Shown piece after piece: positions 1 through 5,189 of a stretch of 5,189 nt of DNA. The notes beneath the pieces are model-generated. The model saw only the letters and a program-made list of their open reading frames with translations, had not been told where the DNA came from and ran no database searches. Both the position numbers and the translations under genes were made by a program. The stretch spans positions 1 to 5,189 of the forward strand of contig CANEVK010000213.1 of the NCBI GenBank assembly GCA_947442115.1, read 5' to 3'. The number at the start of each line of letters is the position of its first letter. The stretch's first letter is position 1. The stretch is from Bacteriovoracaceae bacterium (GTDB lineage: Bacteria; Bdellovibrionota; Bacteriovoracia; Bacteriovoracales; Bacteriovoracaceae).

Positions 1-142
1 GGCCATTGGTTCGGCCTGTGGGAAAAATCCTTTCTTACTCATCTATCCCTGCCATCGAGTAGTCGGATCTCAAGGGCCAGGAGGTTTTGCTCATGGCCTT
101 AAGATGAAAAAAAAGTTATGGGAGCTAGAAAAAAGTTTTTAG
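1..142 (+). CDS. ogt: Methylated-DNA--protein-cysteine methyltransferase (Ogt/MGMT family), C-terminal part, cut by the left edge
   Basis: This is the last 46 codons of a gene entering from the left, read from base 2 and ending at TAG 140-142; the start lies outside the window. The enzyme repairs O6-alkylguanine (and O4-alkylthymine) by moving the alkyl group irreversibly onto its own cysteine. The visible part holds the family signature: AIGSACGKNP, then YPCHRVVGS with acceptor Cys at visible residue 17 (bases 50-52), then GGFAHGLKMKK. By spacing, the Asn-Cys-His-Glu network is intact: Asn9, Cys17, His18 and Glu43. The loop after PCHRVVGS is one residue shorter than in Ada (PGG in place of x-L-GG). 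The helix-turn-helix Arg finger would lie just outside the window. The stop codon overlaps the stop of the convergent lipoprotein gene. Whether the full protein is a plain Ogt or an Ada fusion cannot be seen; the short C-terminus fits either. Family assignment is firm; the symbol is the family default. Confidence 0.92.
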   Translation, partial: AIGSACGKNPFLLIYPCHRVVGSQGPGGFAHGLKMKKKLWELEKSF

Positions 143-561
143 ATCTGGCCCTGGCCGTCGCAATCAACTTTTTTGCCATCAATCCATTTATGGATTTGAT
201 GCTTAAAGGAATTAGGTGTTCTGAGCAAGTCACCTTTAGAGTAAACCTTCGCTACAGAACCAGTTTCAGTTTTTTCAACTTCTACTAAAACAAGAATTTT
301 TGGTCCCATGGATTGATTATCAATTTCATAATAAACAGTACCAGCATCTTTAGCAGCATCAAATGAAGAGACTGTTTTTTCATAAACAGGATACTCAGAC
401 TGAGGGTAACACTTAGTCATTTTTTCAGTTAAGAGCTTATGCAAATCTGAAGGCGCCTTAGCAGTCGGGTAATCCTCAAGATGAAATTCTTTTTTATATT
501 TTCCCTTTGTCATCGTTGAGCAGGCCGAAAGAAGAATGAGGGCCAGTATTGCGAATTTCAT
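139..561 (-). CDS. Small predicted outer-membrane or periplasmic lipoprotein of unknown function
   Basis: This 140-residue protein starts MKFAILALILLSAC: one Lys, a short hydrophobic stretch and a lipobox L11-S12-A13-C14. Signal peptidase II should therefore cut before Cys14 and leave a lipidated protein of about 127 residues. The residue after Cys is Ser, not Asp, so Lol sorting to the outer membrane is expected if E. coli rules apply. The mature part is rich in Lys and Tyr, has no further membrane segment, and holds two cysteines, C51 and C134, that could form a disulfide. I recognise no domain. The ATG lies inside the stop of the upstream 473-residue gene (ATGA overlap) behind an excellent GGAGGT, so it is very likely translated from the same mRNA. 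The stop TAA overlaps the TAG of the convergent ogt gene by 4 bases. The lipoprotein call is firm; function is unknown. Confidence 0.85.
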   Translation of the reverse strand: MKFAILALILLSACSTMTKGKYKKEFHLEDYPTAKAPSDLHKLLTEKMTKCYPQSEYPVYEKTVSSFDAAKDAGTVYYEIDNQSMGPKILVLVEVEKTETGSVAKVYSKGDLLRTPNSFKHQIHKWIDGKKVDCDGQGQI

Positions 562-1979
562 TTTTTACCTCCAGTAAAACAAGGATGTCCAAAAAGACAC
601 TTCTCATGAATCGTTTTGGCCACAGAAGGAGGAACCATAGCCTCCCAACCTGGCTCATTTTTTACAATCATTTGAAGAACTTTTGATGAATAGATATGAA
701 GATTATTTTTATTTGGATTCTCAACATCCAAAATTTTCTTATTGCCTTTCAAATACTCAAACACATGGTGATATTTTTCAGGAACTTTTAAATTATCCAA
801 TGACTCAATATCACCTTTTTCAGATTTATAAGGATAAATATAAACTTTAACATTATCTCGGAAAAGCTGACCAAGGGCGGATAAAATTCCCCCTTCAAGA
901 TTAGAGTACTCTGTATCGGTAAAGACTTGCTGAAAGTTATATATCCCGAGCTGAAGTCCTAGGTGAGGGGCATTCAAGCGAGCAAAGTGATTGGCGAGCT
1001 TATAGTACTGAGGATAATTTGTTATCAGAGTTTTTTGTCCTAGAGCGCAGAGGAGATCCACTCGGGCCAGGAAATCCTCTTTGGTCACATCCCCTGCCTC
1101 ATCCTTAATCGTAGCAATGGTAATTTCAGAAACGGCTACAACTTCTGAGACATCTTTACCAATATCTTTGGCAAAATTCTCCTGGCCCGCCTTGATCATA
1201 TCAAAGCTCACCAGTGTGGGTGGACGATAAGAACCACGAACAACGAGGACATTTTTCTTATAAAGATGATCAGCAGACAGCACCACATGCCCTTGCTCAT
1301 CAAATAAAATAGCATGGGTCATGCCCTGCTTAAGAAGATGAAGGTTCATGAGGCGATTATCAACATCTTCAAAAGCTTTGCCACCAAAACGAATAAAATC
1401 AACTTCAATTCTTGAAGTATCTAAATGATCCATTAATGAGTTAATGAAAGCTTCTCGATCATGCTGTAGGAAAAAACAAGCATAAATAAGGTTTACACCA
1501 ATAATACCGAGAGCATCTTGCTGCAGAACATTTTGTGGATCAAGCATTCTGACATGGATGACGACTTCTGAAGTCTCTGAATGAGGTTGGTGCTGAAAGC
1601 GCAGGCCCATCCACCCATGAGAGTCATTAGTTTTTGAAAAATTAAGGGCAGAAACGGTATTAGAAAAAACAAAAAACTGATGATCTACTCCCTTGGTATC
1701 ACCTAAGCGCTCTTGCAGGAGAATAAATTCCTTCTCAAGCATTTTTAGTAAACGGGATTCACAAACATAGCGACCAGAGGTTTCTTTACCATAGATAGAA
1801 TCAGAAAAAATCATGTCATAGGCGGAGATGGTTTTAGCAATTGAACCACTAGCACCACCGGCCTGAAAGAAATAGCGGGCCACTTCCTGCCCGGCCCCAA
1901 TCTCAGCGAAAGTGCCATAAAAACGTCTCGCTAAATTAATCTTTAGCGCTTTTTGCCTAAGGGAAAGTGCTTCGATCAT
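558..1979 (-). CDS. Conserved protein of unknown function, about 470 residues, cytosolic
   Basis: This 473-residue protein has no signal peptide or convincing transmembrane helix; residues 157-171 are hydrophobic but interrupted and more like a buried core helix or strand. The N-terminal block looks highly conserved in a widespread bacterial family that I recognise only as uncharacterised: YGTFAEIGAGQEVARYFFQAGG (21-42), SAYDMIFSDSIYG (52-64), HGWMGLRFQ (121-129), EVVIHVRMLD (138-147), then VDNRLMNLHLLKQG (206-219), RGSYRPPT (248-255), FLARVDLLCALG (303-314) and LEGGILSALGQLF (361-373). The end reads WEAMVPPSVAKTIHEKCLFG (445-464). From memory, databases name relatives variously, including TonB-dependent receptor; that name does not fit a protein of this size with no signal sequence or beta-barrel pattern. 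The FAEIGAGQ motif resembles a glycine-rich nucleotide or SAM loop, but I see no complete Rossmann motif set. The ATG has AGGA 7 bases upstream. It is followed by, and overlaps, the lipoprotein gene. Confidence 0.8.
   Translation of the reverse strand: MIEALSLRQKALKINLARRFYGTFAEIGAGQEVARYFFQAGGASGSIAKTISAYDMIFSDSIYGKETSGRYVCESRLLKMLEKEFILLQERLGDTKGVDHQFFVFSNTVSALNFSKTNDSHGWMGLRFQHQPHSETSEVVIHVRMLDPQNVLQQDALGIIGVNLIYACFFLQHDREAFINSLMDHLDTSRIEVDFIRFGGKAFEDVDNRLMNLHLLKQGMTHAILFDEQGHVVLSADHLYKKNVLVVRGSYRPPTLVSFDMIKAGQENFAKDIGKDVSEVVAVSEITIATIKDEAGDVTKEDFLARVDLLCALGQKTLITNYPQYYKLANHFARLNAPHLGLQLGIYNFQQVFTDTEYSNLEGGILSALGQLFRDNVKVYIYPYKSEKGDIESLDNLKVPEKYHHVFEYLKGNKKILDVENPNKNNLHIYSSKVLQMIVKNEPGWEAMVPPSVAKTIHEKCLFGHPCFTGGKK
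567..572 (-). promoter_or_regulatory. Shine-Dalgarno site of the lipoprotein gene, inside the end of the upstream gene
   Basis: GGAGGT sits 5 bases before the lipoprotein ATG. The same bases are the Gly-Gly codons of the upstream protein, whose last four codons are GGA GGT AAA AAA before TGA. A consensus site at this place, with the ATGA overlap, points to coupled translation with strong re-initiation. Confidence 0.85.
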
Positions 1980-2063
1980 TTTATCTTCCTACTCTTTAAG
2001 AACTTGATTTTGTTGATTTTTAACATAGTTTAAACCATTTATGAAGGACCATAGGAGAAATAT

Positions 2064-2093
2064 TTATCACTCAAAGCATTAAGAGGGCATAAT
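2064..2093 (+). promoter_or_regulatory. Possible sigma-70-type promoter for the 34-codon gene
   Basis: TTATCA (2064-2069) and CATAAT (2088-2093) lie 18 bases apart, matching 4 of 6 and 5 of 6 consensus positions. Transcription would start near base 2100, giving a leader of about 45 bases that holds the inverted repeat and the Shine-Dalgarno site. In AT-rich DNA such matches arise by chance, so this is a candidate only. Confidence 0.35.
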
Positions 2094-2100
2094 GATTAAG

Positions 2101-2132
2101 AAGAGTCATCCGATAGGAAGTCTGTAACTCTT
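2101..2132 (+). repeat. Short inverted repeat in the leader of the 34-codon gene
   Basis: AAGAGT (2101-2106) and ACTCTT (2127-2132) are perfect complements around a 20-base loop. The right arm ends directly before the Shine-Dalgarno AAAGGAG (2133-2139). If it folds in the RNA it would sit against the ribosome binding site. A 6-bp AT-rich stem with a long loop is weak, so a function is only a guess. Confidence 0.3.
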
Positions 2133-2139
2133 AAAGGAG
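2133..2139 (+). promoter_or_regulatory. Shine-Dalgarno site of the 34-codon gene
   Basis: AAAGGAG lies 6 bases before ATG 2146-2148. It is a near-consensus site at good spacing and is the main reason to treat the following short reading frame as a real gene. Confidence 0.7.
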
Positions 2140-2145
2140 CCCCCT

Positions 2146-2250
2146 ATGACCTTGACTATTTTTGTCGCTACTTTTTTCCTGGCCGCTTATTCTGTTCTCT
2201 CTCACCACTCAAGACGTCCGGCCTATCAAAAAGTTATTGTTAAAAAGTAA
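2146..2250 (+). CDS. Putative 34-residue single-pass membrane peptide
   Basis: The frame runs from ATG 2146 to TAA 2248-2250. The peptide starts MTLTIFVATFFLAAYSVL, a hydrophobic stretch long enough to span the inner membrane (about residues 2-18). It continues with a basic tail: SHHSRRPAYQKV, ending IVKK. With no charge at the N-terminus and six Lys/Arg after the helix, the positive-inside rule predicts N-terminus out and C-terminus in the cytoplasm. It has no lipobox, and the tail is too short for this to be a cleaved precursor of much. Support comes from the strong AAAGGAG, a possible promoter upstream, and placement in the only gap between annotated genes, filling it to within 3 bases of the pepN stop. 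It matches no family I know. It could still be a chance frame; conservation in relatives would decide. Confidence 0.6.
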   Translation: MTLTIFVATFFLAAYSVLSHHSRRPAYQKVIVKK

Positions 2251-2253
2251 AAA

Positions 2254-4869
2254 TCATCCCTGAGAGAGATATTTGGAGATAACTTCGTAAGTATCTCTCG
2301 AAGGTGAAGAATGCATGATTTTCTCTAAACTCTTTTGCATGAGTTGTTTTCGATGATTATCTAGTCTGTTAATCATAGAAAAACTTGCTGAAGCTCTTGA
2401 AGCGACCTGAGGATTAAACCGGTCAATGTGTATAATTCTGTCAGCCGTGAAATCATAGCCATTTCCATTTAATTGATGAAAGGCCACAAGATTATTTCGA
2501 GCAAACTGCACATACAAAGCACGCAAATAATTCGGAACCTGATTTAAGAAAAGCGGATCCTTTTCAAGGATGAGAAGTCTTTCGATTGAATCAGAGGCCG
2601 GTGAATGGGAAGCAATCGCCCCAAACCACTTAAGCATCACAAGTGAGTCATGCCCCCATTTCTTGTAAAAACTTTTTATCGCCGGATGATTAAGATCAGC
2701 ACCCATTTTTATAAATTGAGTAAGACCAAAAATTTCTTCCGTCATATTGGTTGCAGACTCATAATGATGATCTAAACGTCCGAGCGCAGAGGAAGTGCCA
2801 GAGGCCACCAGGTAACTCAAAACTTGATTTTTAAGAGCTCGGTTTCCATAGCCTACAGGGGTAAGATCAAATTGGATGGCAGCAGACAACTTCGAATGTT
2901 GCTCTAAAAACCAGTCTTGAAAGGTAAGCCCAATAGCTTTTTTGAGCTCATAACTTGCCTGATGAATATGATCAAAAGATGGATGGAGAATCTCTTGGGC
3001 CATGGTATTTTCAGACGGAAGCTCAAGCAAATAGGATTTAAAAGAGTTATCTATGGCTTCATCAAAAAGTAATTCACCTAGAGATGACTTAAAAGCATGA
3101 GGAAGGTCTCCTCCAATCGACTTAGAATTTTTAAGCGAATTGATGTTTTGATGGAGCAGATGCTCGTAAACTTTTTGTGTCGCCTCATAACGGCAATAGG
3201 GATCAGAATCATACTTCATTAAAAAGTAATATTCATCTAAACTACGCTCATATTCTACATAAACTGGGGCGGAGAAGCCACGATTGAGCGAGAGAACAGG
3301 TCTTTCAGGAAGTTGAAAATTAAATTTTTCAGAAAGTTTTGTCATCTCTATTTTCTTTTCTTCAACAACTCCATTCTCAGATATGAAAGCTATATTTATA
3401 GGCATATGAAGAACATTCCCCTCAGGAACCTTATGAGTGGTCGGTGGATAGATTTGATCAATTTGTAATTCAAACTGCCCCTCATGAAATTTAGCATTAA
3501 ATTTCAAGGTTGGTGTACCAGGGCGAGAGTACCAGTTTTTAAATTGTGATAAGCTTTTGCCAGAGGCCAATTCCATCGCGTGGATAAAATCTTCTGTGGT
3601 GACTGCCTGACCATCAAAAAGTTCAAAATACTTATCCATGCCTTTTCTAAAACTCTCCTTACCAATGAGAGTCGAAATCATTCTTATAACTTCCGCGCCT
3701 TTTTCATAAACTGTTCTAGTATAAAAATTGTTAATTTCTATATAACTTGAAGGCCTGATGGGATGGGATAAAGGACCAGCATCTTCAGGGAACTGACCCT
3801 CTTTCAATAAGCGAACATCCTCCAGTCTCTTCACGGCGCGAGAGAGCATATCAGAAGAAAATTCTTGGTCTCTATAAACAGTTAATCCTTCTTTCAGAGT
3901 TAATTGGAACCAGTCACGACAAGTAATACGATTTCCCGTCCAATTATGAAAATATTCATGCCCTATAACGCCTTCAATATTTTGAAAGTCATGATCTGTA
4001 GCACTCGATTCATCGGCCAGGGTATAAGTGGAATTAAAGATATTTAAACCTTTATTTTCCATCGCCCCCATGTTGAAGGAATCCACGGCAACGATCATGT
4101 AAATATCAAGATCATACTCAAGTCCAAAAGTATCCTCATCCCACTTCATCGCCTTTTTTAAAGATCTCATCGCATGAGGAGTTTTCTTTAAATTTCCCTT
4201 ATCCACATAAATCTCAAGATCTACTTTCCGTCCTGATTTTGTTATGAACTGGTCATGGGTCACATCAAAGTCCCCTGCAACCATAGCAAATAAATAAGAG
4301 GGCTTAGGAAACGGATCTTCCCACTCCACAAAATGTCTTCCCTGAGGCAACTCGCCTGCAGACAATCTGTTTCCATTGGAAAGCAAAAATGGGAAACGTT
4401 CACGATCTGCGGACATGCGAGTTTTAAATTTTGCCATCACATCAGGACGATCAATAAAATAGGTAATTTTTCTAAAGCCCTCTGGTTCACATTGTGTGCA
4501 GAATTGGTCACCAGATTGATAAAATCCTTCACAGGCCTTGTTGGCAACGGGATCAATTTCATTTTCGATTTCTAAAATAAACTCATCTTCTTTGACATTA
4601 AGGATAACAAGCTTATCTTGAGAAAGTTGATAATCTTCATTTTTAAGTTCTTCACCATTGAACTGAATTTTTTTAAGAACAACCTGTTCTCCGTTGAGCT
4701 CAAGATGGGTCGGTTTATTTATAAATGAGCTCGACTTAACGATTTTCATCTTATTTTTAACGATCGTCTTATCTTGAAAAATATCAACATTCAGTTCCAC
4801 TGACTCAATGAAAAAAGAAGAAGGCCTATAATCTTTTAGATAAATTGTTTTTGCTTGTTGAACTTGCAT
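2254..4869 (-). CDS. pepN: Aminopeptidase N, M1 family zinc metallopeptidase
   Basis: This cytosolic enzyme removes N-terminal residues from peptides and completes ATP-dependent protein breakdown. From ATG 4869 the protein has 871 residues, against 870 in E. coli PepN, and motifs line up at a constant offset of +7. Seen: the CTQCE block with Gln126 and Glu128, which hold the substrate N-terminus; Met267 and GAMEN 268-272; the zinc site HEYFH 304-308 with Glu305 as catalytic base and Glu327 as third ligand (KEGLTV); and Tyr388 (VYEKGAEVIRM), which stabilises the transition state. The order is N-terminal beta domain (about 1-200), catalytic domain (about 201-450), small beta domain (to about 553) and a long helical C-terminal domain (to 871). 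A TTG at 4881 would add four residues, but it has no ribosome binding site and overlaps the upstream gene. ATG 4869 has GAGG 6 bases before it. The start is one base after the DUF2797 stop, so the two are coupled. No lesion is seen. Confidence 0.97.
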   Translation of the reverse strand: MQVQQAKTIYLKDYRPSSFFIESVELNVDIFQDKTIVKNKMKIVKSSSFINKPTHLELNGEQVVLKKIQFNGEELKNEDYQLSQDKLVILNVKEDEFILEIENEIDPVANKACEGFYQSGDQFCTQCEPEGFRKITYFIDRPDVMAKFKTRMSADRERFPFLLSNGNRLSAGELPQGRHFVEWEDPFPKPSYLFAMVAGDFDVTHDQFITKSGRKVDLEIYVDKGNLKKTPHAMRSLKKAMKWDEDTFGLEYDLDIYMIVAVDSFNMGAMENKGLNIFNSTYTLADESSATDHDFQNIEGVIGHEYFHNWTGNRITCRDWFQLTLKEGLTVYRDQEFSSDMLSRAVKRLEDVRLLKEGQFPEDAGPLSHPIRPSSYIEINNFYTRTVYEKGAEVIRMISTLIGKESFRKGMDKYFELFDGQAVTTEDFIHAMELASGKSLSQFKNWYSRPGTPTLKFNAKFHEGQFELQIDQIYPPTTHKVPEGNVLHMPINIAFISENGVVEEKKIEMTKLSEKFNFQLPERPVLSLNRGFSAPVYVEYERSLDEYYFLMKYDSDPYCRYEATQKVYEHLLHQNINSLKNSKSIGGDLPHAFKSSLGELLFDEAIDNSFKSYLLELPSENTMAQEILHPSFDHIHQASYELKKAIGLTFQDWFLEQHSKLSAAIQFDLTPVGYGNRALKNQVLSYLVASGTSSALGRLDHHYESATNMTEEIFGLTQFIKMGADLNHPAIKSFYKKWGHDSLVMLKWFGAIASHSPASDSIERLLILEKDPLFLNQVPNYLRALYVQFARNNLVAFHQLNGNGYDFTADRIIHIDRFNPQVASRASASFSMINRLDNHRKQLMQKSLEKIMHSSPSRDTYEVISKYLSQG
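2264..2299. repeat. Inverted repeat within the 3' end of pepN, facing the small gene
   Basis: GAGAGATA (2264-2271) and TATCTCTC (2292-2299) form a perfect 8-bp stem with a 20-base loop. A competing inner hairpin uses the same right arm: GAGAT (2276-2280), bulged A, ACTT (2282-2285), loop CGT, then AAGT and ATCTC (2289-2297). On the pepN mRNA it is followed, after about 10 bases that include the stop codon, by T-rich runs (ATTTTTACTTTTT). That gap is too wide for a standard intrinsic terminator, but the structure could slow polymerase or protect the 3' end. On the plus strand no T-run follows. Confidence 0.4.
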
Positions 4870-4870
4870 G

Positions 4871-5189
4871 TCATACCTCAATATTTATTTCATAACCAGT
4901 ATGGGCCCGAACATTAAATACACCTGAATCAAAAATTAAATACTGTCCCTTGATCCCAACTAGCAAGCCTTCAATTGTTTTATTTTTATCTAGTGAAAAA
5001 GAGCTGACTTTTTCTGGATAAGTCTGAACAGGATAATTTAATGTCACTTCATTTTCTTCGAGTATTTTATATTCAAAAGTGGAAATCTCATCTTTTACAA
5101 GGGCCAAAAGTTTTTCTTTCCAGTCCTGCAAATCAATTTCTGGGGCTTGCCCTTTAAGCATTTTTCTCCAGTCAGTTTTATCTGATATA
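4871..5189 (-). CDS. DUF2797 family protein, C-terminal part, cut by the right edge
   Basis: The frame is open to the right edge: upstream of the ATG at 5161 it reads ISDKTDWRK, then MLKGQAPEIDL. This matches the DUF2797 pattern 'DKTDWRKMLKG', so the ATG at 5161 is an internal Met and the gene begins outside the window. The last 105 residues are visible, of a family usually around 260-290. The end, GIKGQYLIFDSGVFNVRAHTGYEI, is the other hallmark block: a beta-rich C-terminal region in which the protein 'YLIFD.GV.N.R...GYE' is typical. The N-terminal region, where members carry conserved cysteines, is not visible. No biochemical role is established for the family to my knowledge. The TGA at 4871-4873 is one base from the pepN ATG and the gene carries the pepN ribosome binding site, so the two are almost certainly one operon. 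Confidence 0.82.
   Translation of the reverse strand, partial: ISDKTDWRKMLKGQAPEIDLQDWKEKLLALVKDEISTFEYKILEENEVTLNYPVQTYPEKVSSFSLDKNKTIEGLLVGIKGQYLIFDSGVFNVRAHTGYEINIEV
4876..4879 (-). promoter_or_regulatory. Shine-Dalgarno site that sets the pepN start
   Basis: GAGG ends 6 bases before ATG 4869 and lies in the last sense codons (ATT GAG GTA) of the DUF2797 gene. It decides for ATG 4869 over the in-frame TTG at 4881, which would lie on this site itself and has only AT-rich sequence upstream. Confidence 0.75.

Larger units (their letters stand above)
1980..2145. other. Divergent spacer between the 473-residue gene (minus) and the 34-codon gene (plus)
   Basis: This AT-rich 166-base spacer must carry the start signals for the plus-strand small gene, and either a promoter for the minus-strand pair or the mRNA linking it to pepN. 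On the minus strand I see the ribosome binding site AGGA (1987-1990) and a TATGTT hexamer at 2025-2030, but no acceptable -35 box at the right distance. The minus-strand promoter is therefore unassigned. No RNA gene or long repeat is visible. Confidence 0.6.

Noticed and set aside
38..97. 19-codon minus-strand frame starting ATGAGC, and a plus-strand frame open from base 1 to TAA at 100-102
   Set aside because: Both overlap the ogt frame, which has the unmistakable PCHRV and KNP motifs; neither has a good ribosome binding site or recognisable protein.
1..138. A structured RNA (tRNA-like GGTTCGGCC or SRP RNA-like stretch) at the left edge
   Set aside because: No cloverleaf or SRP core motif forms, and the region is accounted for by the ogt coding frame.
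125..142. CTAGAAAAAAGTTTTTAG as a bidirectional terminator between ogt and the lipoprotein gene
   Set aside because: The stem is almost all A-T with a mismatch or G-U pair and no GC core, so it is too weak for an intrinsic terminator; it is explained by Lys codons and stop codons.
558..1979. TonB-dependent receptor as the identity of the 473-residue protein
   Set aside because: The protein has no signal peptide, plug or TonB box, and no amphipathic beta-barrel pattern, and is much shorter than such receptors.
2025..2030. TATGTT on the minus strand as a -10 box for the 473-residue gene
   Set aside because: It matches 4 of 6 bases and has no -35 hexamer at 16-18 bases; not better than chance in AT-rich sequence.
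4333..4575. 80-codon open frame on the plus strand inside pepN
   Set aside because: It is fully antisense to the conserved PepN N-terminal and CTQCE region, has no ribosome binding site, and its translation resembles no protein.

Overview
The window is a compact, AT-leaning piece of a Gram-negative bacterial chromosome. A lipoprotein with a lipobox, strong purine-rich ribosome binding sites and a PepN-type M1 aminopeptidase all fit a proteobacterial relative. The mix of a DUF2797 protein, PepN, an uncharacterised ~470-residue conserved protein and a lysine-rich lipoprotein resembles Bdellovibrionota (Bacteriovorax/Bdellovibrio-like) genomes. That placement is inference from gene content only, at low to moderate confidence.

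Layout from left to right. At the left edge the 3' end of a plus-strand O6-alkylguanine-DNA alkyltransferase gene (ogt/MGMT family) enters the window, with its active-site PCHRV motif visible. Its stop codon overlaps, tail to tail, the stop codon of a minus-strand lipoprotein gene. That lipoprotein gene overlaps by 4 bases (ATGA) the end of a 473-residue conserved protein of unknown function, so the two form a translationally coupled pair. A short spacer follows, then a 34-codon plus-strand gene for a putative single-pass membrane peptide with a strong Shine-Dalgarno sequence. It ends 3 bases from the stop codon of a full-length minus-strand pepN. At the right edge is the C-terminal part of a DUF2797 protein whose stop codon lies one base before the pepN ATG, giving a second coupled pair.

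There are therefore two minus-strand translational units (DUF2797-pepN, and the 473-residue protein plus lipoprotein) and two convergent plus-strand genes squeezed against their 3' ends. I see no canonical intrinsic terminator at either convergent junction, so antisense read-through is possible. PepN is a cytosolic peptide-trimming enzyme and Ogt a DNA repair enzyme; nothing in the sequence ties them to the two uncharacterised proteins. There are no tRNA, rRNA, CRISPR or mobile-element signals, and I see no strong candidate for a new multi-gene system. The least explained parts are the 473-residue protein with its coupled lipoprotein, and the 34-residue membrane peptide.
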